Positions 46,360 to 53,994 of a stretch of 64,000 nt of DNA are shown piece by piece. The position numbers were made by a program, and so were the translations under genes. How positions within the stretch are numbered: position 1 is the stretch's first letter; every line of letters begins with the position of its first letter. Source of the stretch: an uncultured Collinsella sp. (GTDB taxonomy: Bacteria > Actinomycetota > Coriobacteriia > Coriobacteriales > Coriobacteriaceae). The stretch is taken from positions 1 through 64,000 of the forward strand of contig URPK01000002.1 in the NCBI GenBank assembly GCA_900549715.1, read 5' to 3'. Below the pieces are notes generated by a model. The model was not told the DNA's origin, did no database searches, and saw only the letters and a list, made by a program, of their open reading frames with translations.

Positions 46360-47879
46360 TGGTCCCTCCTTCCCTGGTACATCGCCGCCTCGAGCACGTG
46401 GTCCTGCGTCACATGCTCGCTCTCGGCGACGTCGGCGATTGTACGCGCGATACGCACCAGGCGCACGATACCGCGGCCCGTGAGATGTGTGCGCTTCGAC
46501 AGGCCGAGTACACACTTCTCCGCCGCATCATCGAGCTCAAAGGTCGAAACGACGCCGTCAATGGACCGTGTCTCGTCATCCTCGGCCTCGGCATCCGCAT
46601 CGTCCATACGGGATTCGCGCCAAGCGCGAAAAGCGCGACCGCGCGCAACGTAGTCACGTAACTCGGCCGACGACATACCCTCCGCACCCTCGATAATCAC
46701 TTGAGGGTCGGGACGGGTCACATCGATCATCATGTCGATACGGTCGGCCAAAGGACCGCGCAGTTTAGACCGATAGCGCTCGACCATCGCCGCCGAGCAG
46801 CGACACGGTACCTCACGATCGCCCAAAAAGCCGCAGGGGCAGGGATTGCTCGCAGCCAGCAGCTGAAAGCGCGACGGGAAGGTAAAAGCCCCGTCGACGC
46901 GTACGATCCTCACATAGCCGCGTTCGATGGGCTGACGCAGCGTCTGCAGCACACCCGTGGGAAACTCGGCAAGCTCGTCCAAAAAGAGCACGCCGCCATG
47001 AGCAAGGCTGATCTCACCCGGGTGCACCGGGCGCCCACCGCCGATAAGACCTGCGGTCGAAATACTGTGATGGGGGCTGCGGAAGGGCCGGTGCCCCGCC
47101 AACAAGCCATCAATGTTCTCACCCAAAACCGAATGGATGCACAGCGCCTCCTGTTGATCCTCAACGGAAAGCTCGGGCAGGATGCCGGTCATACGACGCG
47201 CGAGCATCGTCTTGCCCGATCCCGGGGACCCGATCATGAGCAAGCCGAGTTCTCCTGCCGCCGCAAGCGCCATGCCGCGCTTGGCGACCTCCTGCCCCAG
47301 TACGTCGGCATAGTCGAGCTCGGGCTCAAAGGTCGCCTCGAGCACTTCAGAATCCAAGTAGTGCCGCGCGGCATCGCCCATGCCATGGGCAAGCTGAGAC
47401 AAATGATCGATGAATCCACAATCCACGCCCGCGAGTGGCACATGCTGGTCTGACCTGCCGGCGATAAAAGACAGCCCCATGTCGCGAGCCAGCAGCTGAA
47501 ACGCCACCTCGCCCTTGACGGGAAGCACCGTACCGTCCAAGCCGAGCTCGCCGGCGATAAGGCAGCGATCGAGGTTGTCACGGGGAATCTGCCCATCGGC
47601 CGCCAGAACCGCGATGGCGATGGGCAGATCAAAACCGCTACCGGTCTTGCGAATATCGCCGGGCGCCAGATTGACCGTAATGCCCGAGCGCGGAATCTCG
47701 AACCCGGCGGAGCGCATCGCGCAGCGAATACGACCGCGTGACTCCATCACCTCCATACTCGGAATGCCGAGCATCTGAATGCCCGGAACGCCGCCGGCAA
47801 GCGAGACCTCGACCGTGACGTGAATCGCCTCGACGCCACGGATGCAGGCCGCGTGAACGGCAAACGTCTCGAACGCCAT
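46356..47879 (-). CDS. comM: Competence-associated Mg-chelatase-like ATPase ComM
   Basis: AAA+ helicase that promotes branch migration during natural transformation. The 507 residues have the N-terminal YifB/ComM domain (VSLAGGVPGIQMLGIPS), Walker A GSPGSGKTMLAR, Walker B GGVLFLDELAEF and the Mg-chelatase C-terminal domain with LSKRTHLTGRGIVRLVRIAR. The start ATG at 47879 shares a base with the yraN stop. It precedes dprA, a common arrangement (yraN-comM-dprA). Confidence 0.94.
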   Translation of the reverse strand: MAFETFAVHAACIRGVEAIHVTVEVSLAGGVPGIQMLGIPSMEVMESRGRIRCAMRSAGFEIPRSGITVNLAPGDIRKTGSGFDLPIAIAVLAADGQIPRDNLDRCLIAGELGLDGTVLPVKGEVAFQLLARDMGLSFIAGRSDQHVPLAGVDCGFIDHLSQLAHGMGDAARHYLDSEVLEATFEPELDYADVLGQEVAKRGMALAAAGELGLLMIGSPGSGKTMLARRMTGILPELSVEDQQEALCIHSVLGENIDGLLAGHRPFRSPHHSISTAGLIGGGRPVHPGEISLAHGGVLFLDELAEFPTGVLQTLRQPIERGYVRIVRVDGAFTFPSRFQLLAASNPCPCGFLGDREVPCRCSAAMVERYRSKLRGPLADRIDMMIDVTRPDPQVIIEGAEGMSSAELRDYVARGRAFRAWRESRMDDADAEAEDDETRSIDGVVSTFELDDAAEKCVLGLSKRTHLTGRGIVRLVRIARTIADVAESEHVTQDHVLEAAMYQGRRDQ

Positions 47880-48364
47880 CACGACACCTGCCAATCGAAC
47901 GCGTTGTACTGATGCTCGATCTCGGCGATATGCCCGCCGCGAATGGTGACACCCACGGCATCGAAGCGAATCGCCTTGAGCGGATAATGTTCCATGAGAT
48001 AGCAACTTGCGATGCGGCGATAGCGGCGTTGCTTTCGGGCGTCCACAGCCTCCTCGGGAAAGACCCGCGTGCTGCAATCCAGCGCAACGCGTCTGGTCTT
48101 GACCTCGGCCATCACCACGACATCGTCGAGCTCATCGAGCAGCACCAGATCGGCCTCGCCCTCGGAGCAACGATAACCCTGCTCCAGCAAGGTGTAGCCG
48201 CGCTCGTTAAAGTAGTCGATGGTGATCAGCTCGCCCAGCATGCCCAGCTCACGGGGACTGAGCCCCTTGATAAACTCAGGCGTCATCGCCCCGCAGTCGA
48301 GCTCACCGTTTTCCCAACGCTCCTTGAGCTGCTGCGTCTTGCTCTTTTTGCTTGTGGCACTCAT
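47879..48364 (-). CDS. yraN: YraN family putative endonuclease (UPF0102)
   Basis: Predicted Holliday-junction-resolvase-like nuclease of unknown cellular role. The PD-(D/E)XK-type core is visible as GEADLVLLD followed by VMAEVKTRR. The 161-residue protein has an unusual N-terminal part of about 45 residues before GELITIDYFNERGY. ATG at 48364 follows AAAGGAG. Linked to comM, as in many genomes. Confidence 0.88.
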   Translation of the reverse strand: MSATSKKSKTQQLKERWENGELDCGAMTPEFIKGLSPRELGMLGELITIDYFNERGYTLLEQGYRCSEGEADLVLLDELDDVVVMAEVKTRRVALDCSTRVFPEEAVDARKQRRYRRIASCYLMEHYPLKAIRFDAVGVTIRGGHIAEIEHQYNAFDWQVS

Positions 48365-48461
48365 GGGGTCTCCTTTCCCGCACGCTGCATTGCCCCGATG
48401 ATGAGGGCACCTTTCGTGCGGGTAAGTACCGGAAGCAAACCAAAAGCTGACCAAATGCCGT

Positions 48462-48506
48462 CAAAAAACGGGCCGTACGCAGCAATGGTGTTGCATACGG
48501 CCCGTT
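48462..48506 (-). terminator. Intrinsic terminator of rnhB
   Basis: Eleven-base arms AACGGGCCGTA (48467-48477) and TACGGCCCGTT (48496-48506), followed on the minus strand by TTTTTTGA. Confidence 0.88.
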
Positions 48507-48553
48507 ACCAGCAAGTTTATAAAACCCCAGAGGTCCCTGTCTCCACAATTGAC

Positions 48554-49342
48554 CTAGAAAAGGCGCTCAGTCTGCAGAAAGTTTCCGCAAAAGCTCACGC
48601 GGTGCAGTGGACAAAGTCCATGTTTGCGAATGGCCTCGATATGCTCGGGGCTTGCATAGCCCTTCGACTCGGCCAGATGGTACTCGGGATACTCGGCGTC
48701 GTACTCGACCATCATCTCGTCACGCGTGACCTTGGCCATGATGGACGCCGCGGCGATGCAGGCGATTTTGGCATCGCCCTTCACCACATCGCGCTCGTTA
48801 GGAACGGCGCCCAAGGGGTTACCATCCATGAGGACGCAGTCGGGCTCAAGTCCCGTATCGGCCACGGCGCCCGCAACGGCAGTACGGATAGCACGGGCCA
48901 TGCCCATTTCATCGATATCCTTCGGCGCGATATGGCAAAAACCGATCGCCGTCGCCACCTCGGCAATCTTCACTGAGAGCAACTCGCGGCGCGCGGGCGT
49001 GAGCTTTTTGGAATCGTTGATACCCCAGACGCGCGGCTCCATAGGAAGACAGACGGCGCATACCGTCAAAGGACCGGCCACCGATCCGCGGCCCACCTCG
49101 TCGACACCAACGACCACCCCATCGCCGCCAAGCTCATGCATAAGCTCGTACATGTCATTGACGCGCTCGCGCTCGGCAAGCTCTTTGTCATGGCGTTTGA
49201 GGGCGCGTTCACAAGCCTTGATCACCTGCTGGCGCGGGTCCTCGCGATAATGCTCCACGAGGGCGGGAATCTCCTCAAACGTAGCGCTCGCCAACTCACC
49301 AGCAACCTGCGATGCCGAAACCGAGCTCGTCATGTTGGCCAT
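48554..49342 (-). CDS. rnhB: Ribonuclease HII
   Basis: Removes misincorporated ribonucleotides from DNA. The 262 residues carry the catalytic DEVGRGSVAGP and INDSKKLTPARREL, plus VLMDGNPLGAV and KGYASPEHIEAI. About 60 residues precede the catalytic core, more than in E. coli but normal for Gram-positive versions. ATG at 49342 after AAGGAGG. A terminator separates it from yraN. Confidence 0.95.
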   Translation of the reverse strand: MANMTSSVSASQVAGELASATFEEIPALVEHYREDPRQQVIKACERALKRHDKELAERERVNDMYELMHELGGDGVVVGVDEVGRGSVAGPLTVCAVCLPMEPRVWGINDSKKLTPARRELLSVKIAEVATAIGFCHIAPKDIDEMGMARAIRTAVAGAVADTGLEPDCVLMDGNPLGAVPNERDVVKGDAKIACIAAASIMAKVTRDEMMVEYDAEYPEYHLAESKGYASPEHIEAIRKHGLCPLHRVSFCGNFLQTERLF

Positions 49343-49370
49343 ACCAGGCCCTCCTTGCATGCAAATCAGA

Positions 49371-49401
49371 TAAAAAGAAGGGCCACCCGAAGGTGACCCT
49401 T
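49371..49401 (-). terminator. Intrinsic terminator of rplS
   Basis: Ten-base arms AAGGGCCACC (49378-49387) and GGTGACCCTT (49392-49401), tetraloop TTCG on the minus strand, then CTTTTTA. Confidence 0.88.
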
Positions 49402-49435
49402 GTGTCCAAACGAGAGGACAGACGCTGCGATCTTC

Positions 49436-49777
49436 TTAGCGCTTCTCGGGGATGCGAGCAGCCTTGCCCACCTTGTCGCGGAGGTAGTACAGCTTGGCGC
49501 GACGGACGCGACCATGACGAACGACCTCGAGCTTGGCGATCTTGGGGCTGTGAAGCGGGAAGGTACGCTCAACACCGACACCGAAGGACATCTTGCGGAC
49601 GGTGAAGGTCTCGCGGGCACCGGCGCCGGCCATGCGGATGACGTCGCCCTGGAAAACCTGGATGCGCTCGCGGTCGCCTTCCTTAATGCGGTAGTGAACC
49701 TTGACGTTGTCGGCGACGCGAACCTGAGGAATGTCCTCGCGGATCTGCTGACGCTCGATTGCGCGGATGTAATCCAT
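49436..49777 (-). CDS. rplS: 50S ribosomal protein L19
   Basis: Protein at the interface of the two ribosomal subunits. The 113 residues begin MDYIRAIERQQIREDIPQVR and contain VHYRIKEGDRERIQVFQGDV and RRAKLYYLRDKVGKAARI. Start ATG at 49777; AAGGAA is upstream. It has its own promoter and terminator, in contrast to the frequent rpsP-rimM-trmD-rplS operon, from which it is separated here. Confidence 0.96.
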   Translation of the reverse strand: MDYIRAIERQQIREDIPQVRVADNVKVHYRIKEGDRERIQVFQGDVIRMAGAGARETFTVRKMSFGVGVERTFPLHSPKIAKLEVVRHGRVRRAKLYYLRDKVGKAARIPEKR

Positions 49778-49846
49778 GTGCAATTCCTTACTCTTCTAGA
49801 GGTGCCGTACCACCTTGGCCGGCACGTAGTTGAACAAACGTATTCG

Positions 49847-49874
49847 AGTATACACGCGCGGGTTTCTGCTGCAA
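49847..49874 (-). promoter_or_regulatory. Promoter of rplS
   Basis: Minus-strand TTGCAG, 16 bases, TATACT (plus 49869-49874 and 49847-49852), 70 bases before rplS. Confidence 0.65.
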
Positions 49875-49916
49875 GAACAATTTTTTGCGCAGACAAAAAG
49901 ACAAAACCCGCACATG

Positions 49917-49949
49917 ATAACCGCCCGCCTCACGAATGAGACGGGCGGT
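49917..49949 (-). terminator. Probable terminator of ppdK
   Basis: Thirteen-base arms 49920-49932 and 49937-49949 (core CCGCCCG/CGGGCGG) with one mismatch; the tract after it is poor in T, so efficiency is uncertain. Confidence 0.55.
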
Positions 49950-49987
49950 ATGAAGGGGGGCTACGCTAGGCGTCTAAACGCTAAACG

Positions 49988-52738
49988 CTAGGCGGAACGC
50001 TTGGCCTCGAGCTTGGCCTGGGCGGCAGCCAGACGTGCGAGGGGCACACGATAGGGCGAACAGGACACGTAGTCCACGTCGGCCACGTTAAACAGGCCCT
50101 TGATGGACTTGGGGTCGCCGCCGTGTTCGCCGCACACGCCAAAGTGCATGTCGGGATTGGTGGCGCGGCCCTTCTCGACGGCCAAGCGCACGAGCTCCAG
50201 CACCGCCGTGTCGATGGTCTCGAAGGGGTTGTCCTTCAGGATCTTCTTGTGCAAGTACAGCGGAATGAACTTGGCCTCGGCATCGTCGCGGGAGAAGCCG
50301 AAGGTCGTCTGGGTGAGGTCGTTGGTGCCAAAGCAGAAGAAATCTGCGTGATGGGCGATCTCGTCGGCGACCATGCAGGCGCGCGGCAGCTCGAGCATCG
50401 TGCCCACGGGAATGTTGAGCTCGACACCTTCCTCGGAGGAAACCTCGGCGATCACGCGCTCAATGACCTCGCGGGTCTGGACATGCTCGGCCGTGATGGA
50501 AACGAGCGGAACCATGATCTCGGGGCGTGGGTCGACACCATCCTTGATAAGGCGGGCAGCAGCCGTGGCCACGGCGCGGACCTGCATGAGCGGCAGATCG
50601 CCAAAGACGACGGACAGGCGCACGCCGCGCAGGCCGAGCATCGGGTTGGACTCGACCATGCCGTCAATGCGACGCAGGCGGGCACGCAGGACGGCAAGCT
50701 CTTCCTCGCTGGCGCCAGCGGCTTCCTTCTTGGTGATGGCGACCTCGAGCTCTCGAGGATTATCCAAGAACTCATGAAGCGGCGGATCGAGCAGGCGGAC
50801 GACCACATCGCGACCGGACATGGTCTTGAACATCGCCAGGAAGTCCTCGGTCTGAACCTTGAGCAGGTCGGCCAGGGCCTGCTGCTTCACGGCCTCATCG
50901 TTAGACAGGATAAAGCTCTGGATGATGTTCTTGCGATCGCCCAGGAACATGTGCTCGGTGCGGCACAGACCGATGGCCTCGGCGCCAAACTCGAGTGCGA
51001 GCGCGGCGTCCTCGGGGTTGTCGGCATTAACGCGCACGTGGTTGGCGTGGCCACCGGTCTCGTCCAGACGAATCTCGTCGGCCCAGGACAGGATAGTGTC
51101 CAGATCGCCGGTGAGCTCGGCCGAAACCAGATCAACAGCGCCGTCGACGACGATACCCTGGGTACCGTCGATGGAGATGACATCACCCTCATGCAGCACG
51201 CGGTCGCTGCCCTCGATGTGCACGACCTTCTCGGCGGCGTCGATATGGAAGCGTTCGACACCGCAGACGCAGGGCGTACCCATGCCGCGGGCGATAACGG
51301 CGGCATGGCTCGTCTTGCCACCGTGGCTGGTCAGGATGCCCTCGGCGGCAACCATACCCTTCAGGTCGTCGGGGTTGGTCTCCCAGCGAACCAGAATGAC
51401 CTTGTGGCCCTCGGCGGAACGCGCGACGGCGTCATCGCTTGAGAACACGACCTCGCCCACAGCGGCACCAGGGCTGGCGTTCAAACCGCTGGCCAGGGCC
51501 TCGTACTTCTTGGAGGCGTCAAACTGCGGGTGCAGGAGCTGGTCGAGCTGCGCGGGATCGATGCGGTTTACGGCCTCCTCGCGAGTGATCAGGCCCTCCT
51601 CGACCATTTCGATGGCGATGCGCAGGGCGGCGGTGGCAGTGCGCTTGCCCACGCGAGTCTGAAGCATCCAGAGCTTACCCTGCTCGATGGTGAACTCGAT
51701 GTCGCACATGTCGCGATAGTGATCCTCGAGCGTCAGGAACACGCGCTCGAGCTCCTCACCTGCGGACTCGAGGCCCGGGGTGGTCTTGAGGTCGGCGATG
51801 GGCTCGGTGTTGCGGATGCCGGCGACGACATCCTCGCCCTGGGCGTTGACCAGAAAGTCGCCGTAGAACTCCTTAGTGCCGTCGGCCGGGTTGCGCGTAA
51901 AGGCGACGCCAGTCGCGGAGGTCTCACCCTTGTTGCCAAAGGCCATGGCCTGGACGTTGACGGCAGTACCGAGCTCGTCGGAGATGCCGTGCTGTTTGCG
52001 GTAGATGCAGGCGCGCTCGTTCATCCAGCTGCCAAAGACGGCCTGGATGGCAAGGCGCAGCTGAAGCTCAGGATCGTGCGGGAAGACGGGCTTGCCGTCG
52101 GCAACCTCGAGCTCGGGATACAGGGCGGCCTCGACGTTCTCGGAGAAGATGCCCTTAAAGGTCTCGACGAGCTCCTGCAGATCCTCGGCCGAAAGCTCGG
52201 AGTCGACGCGGACGCCAGCGACCAGGCGGGCCTGGGTCAGGGCATTCTCAAACAGGTCGGCATCAACACCCATAACGACGTTGGAGAACATCTGGATAAA
52301 GCGGCGGTAGCTGTCCCAGGCAAAGCGCGGGTTCTGCGTCTGGGCGATAAGGCCCTGAACGGAATCGTCGTTGAGGCCCAGGTTGAGGACCGTGTCCATC
52401 ATGCCGGGCATGGAAAACGGAGCGCCCGAGCGGACCGACACGAGCAGCGGATCGGAGGCATCGCCGAGCTTCTTGCCGCAGCGGGCCTCGAGGTCGGCCT
52501 CGGCGGCAACGATCTCATCGAGTGCGCCTTCGGGCCAGACGTTGCCGGCACCGGAGTACTCGACGCAAGTCTGGCAGGTAATGGTAAAGCCACCGGGAAC
52601 CGGCAGGCCGATGCGGCTCATCTCTGCAAGGTTAGCGCCCTTGCCGCCAAGCACGAAGTTCATGGACTTGTCGCCCTCGGTGACACAGGTGCCCTGGGCG
52701 TCGGTTCCAAAACGGTAAACCCTCTTGCAATCGCTCAC
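49988..52738 (-). CDS. ppdK: Pyruvate, phosphate dikinase
   Basis: Interconverts pyruvate, ATP and Pi with PEP, AMP and PPi; in anaerobes it can replace pyruvate kinase or serve gluconeogenesis. The 916 residues contain the nucleotide-binding N-terminal domain, the swivelling phosphohistidine domain with GGKTSHAAVIARGMG (His about 478), and a PEP-binding TIM barrel with LCRTEHMFL and FGTNDLTQTTFGFSRDD. The start is GTG at 52738. The regulator gene ppsR lies just upstream. The Thr beside the catalytic His is the expected target of PpsR. Confidence 0.97.
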   Translation of the reverse strand: MSDCKRVYRFGTDAQGTCVTEGDKSMNFVLGGKGANLAEMSRIGLPVPGGFTITCQTCVEYSGAGNVWPEGALDEIVAAEADLEARCGKKLGDASDPLLVSVRSGAPFSMPGMMDTVLNLGLNDDSVQGLIAQTQNPRFAWDSYRRFIQMFSNVVMGVDADLFENALTQARLVAGVRVDSELSAEDLQELVETFKGIFSENVEAALYPELEVADGKPVFPHDPELQLRLAIQAVFGSWMNERACIYRKQHGISDELGTAVNVQAMAFGNKGETSATGVAFTRNPADGTKEFYGDFLVNAQGEDVVAGIRNTEPIADLKTTPGLESAGEELERVFLTLEDHYRDMCDIEFTIEQGKLWMLQTRVGKRTATAALRIAIEMVEEGLITREEAVNRIDPAQLDQLLHPQFDASKKYEALASGLNASPGAAVGEVVFSSDDAVARSAEGHKVILVRWETNPDDLKGMVAAEGILTSHGGKTSHAAVIARGMGTPCVCGVERFHIDAAEKVVHIEGSDRVLHEGDVISIDGTQGIVVDGAVDLVSAELTGDLDTILSWADEIRLDETGGHANHVRVNADNPEDAALALEFGAEAIGLCRTEHMFLGDRKNIIQSFILSNDEAVKQQALADLLKVQTEDFLAMFKTMSGRDVVVRLLDPPLHEFLDNPRELEVAITKKEAAGASEEELAVLRARLRRIDGMVESNPMLGLRGVRLSVVFGDLPLMQVRAVATAAARLIKDGVDPRPEIMVPLVSITAEHVQTREVIERVIAEVSSEEGVELNIPVGTMLELPRACMVADEIAHHADFFCFGTNDLTQTTFGFSRDDAEAKFIPLYLHKKILKDNPFETIDTAVLELVRLAVEKGRATNPDMHFGVCGEHGGDPKSIKGLFNVADVDYVSCSPYRVPLARLAAAQAKLEAKRSA

Positions 52739-52813
52739 GATACTTCCCCTTCCATGCGCTCTCGCGCACGACCGTGGTAACGAATCGACCCGCCGGATGC
52801 GGGCCGTGAGGGA

Positions 52814-52819
52814 ACTATA
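52814..52819 (-). promoter_or_regulatory. -10 element of ppdK promoter
   Basis: Minus-strand TATAGT, 76 bases before the start codon; no clear -35. Confidence 0.45.
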
Positions 52820-52860
52820 CGGCGGGTTTTGGGCAGGCTTGAGCAGAGGGTGCGCGGTTT

Positions 52861-52907
52861 GGTAAACGTGCTAAAACAGGCGGTAAACGGTAGGTAAAGG
52901 TGGTTAC
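52861..52907 (-). repeat. GGTAAA repeats upstream of ppdK
   Basis: GGTAAA occurs at 52861, 52882 and 52893 (steps of 21 and 11 bases, close to whole helical turns), followed by an inverted GGTTACC at 52902. The cluster lies 40-90 bases upstream of the ppdK -10 element; it may be a binding-site array. The rest of the gap to 53084 holds the long inverted repeat below and AT-rich sequence with no visible gene. Confidence 0.35.
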
Positions 52908-52996
52908 CTTATGAAGATACCACTACAAGGAAAATGCAGTTCGGATGCGATGTTTTTGCTAAATCGCTTTATCAATTCAGGCTATTTAGCCACTCC

Positions 52997-53074
52997 GATG
53001 ATTTTTCTGGGACGGGGATTAAAAAATCATTGAATACCTAATGATTTTTTAATCCCCGTCCCAGAAAAATCATC
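52997..53074. repeat. 35-bp perfect inverted repeat (REP/MITE-like, or ppsR terminator)
   Basis: Arms at 52997-53031 and 53040-53074 are exact reverse complements of each other, with the eight-base loop GAATACCT. The core contains CTGGGACGGGGATT. The T-rich outer part could act as a bidirectional terminator for ppsR. The length and G-rich core resemble REP-type mobile palindromes. Confidence 0.7.
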
Positions 53075-53084
53075 ACAGAAAGGA

Positions 53085-53960
53085 CTACTGCTGTTGAGCG
53101 CGACGGGCGGCACGGCGGGCCCTGGCTTCTCGGATCTCTTCGAGGTGGGCAATGATCTCGGAGGCGCTCTCCTCAATCGCCTTGCCGTCGGTACGCACTA
53201 CAAAGCAGCCCAGGCGTTTCATGAGCGCGCGGGCTTCCGCAAGCTCACTACGCACGCTCTCGGGCTCCGCATAGGAGCCGGCAACGGCACGGGCGTAGTC
53301 ATCGCCCAAGCGGCTATCGCGAATTTCGGAAATCACATCGACGGTCGAAATCAGGCCGAACAGGCGCATCGGGTCGACCTCATAAATCGACTTGGGCGGC
53401 TCCATGCCATGCGCCAGTGGGACATTGGCGACCTTGTAACCCTGATAGGCTAAATACATCGACAGCGGCGTCTTGGACGTGCGGGATACACCCAGCAGCA
53501 CGATATCGGCCCCCGACAGATCATCGCAGCCGCGCCCGTCGTCGTGCTCAACAAAATACTCCATGGCCTCGATGCGATGGAAATAACGGTCGTCGGTCTT
53601 ATGAATCACACCCGCGACACCCTTGGGCGGCACACCGATGAGCGACGACAGCACGGCAAGCGTCGGGCCGATCAGGTCGACCGAACGGATATGCAGCATA
53701 CCCAGGTAATCGAGCACGCGGGCGCGAAGCGCCGGATCGACAATGGTGTGGAACACGGCAATATCGCGATGGTCCGCATCGACGCGCGGCCCCACAAATG
53801 ACTTGACCTGCTCCACAGAGGTCACCTTAGGCAGACGCAAAACGCGAAAAGCCCCTTCATCAAATTGCCCGGACGCCGCAAGCACCACCTCACAAGCGGT
53901 ATCACCGAGCGAGTCAGAGATAACGATAACGGTGGGACGAGCGGTGACCGGGCAATCCAT
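53085..53960 (-). CDS. ppsR: PPDK regulatory protein (bifunctional kinase/pyrophosphorylase)
   Basis: DUF299 family protein that inactivates PPDK by ADP-dependent phosphorylation of a Thr next to the catalytic His, and reactivates it by Pi-dependent dephosphorylation. The 291 residues carry the P-loop GVSRTSKT (157-164) and the family stretch VIVISDSLGDTACEV. The C terminus is rich in Arg/Ala. ATG at 53960 with AAAAGGAG. Placed directly upstream of ppdK, separated by the inverted repeat. Confidence 0.93.
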   Translation of the reverse strand: MDCPVTARPTVIVISDSLGDTACEVVLAASGQFDEGAFRVLRLPKVTSVEQVKSFVGPRVDADHRDIAVFHTIVDPALRARVLDYLGMLHIRSVDLIGPTLAVLSSLIGVPPKGVAGVIHKTDDRYFHRIEAMEYFVEHDDGRGCDDLSGADIVLLGVSRTSKTPLSMYLAYQGYKVANVPLAHGMEPPKSIYEVDPMRLFGLISTVDVISEIRDSRLGDDYARAVAGSYAEPESVRSELAEARALMKRLGCFVVRTDGKAIEESASEIIAHLEEIREARARRAARRAQQQ

Positions 53961-53994
53961 GCGGGGCTCCTTTTGCGCTTATGCGCAGGCTGGC

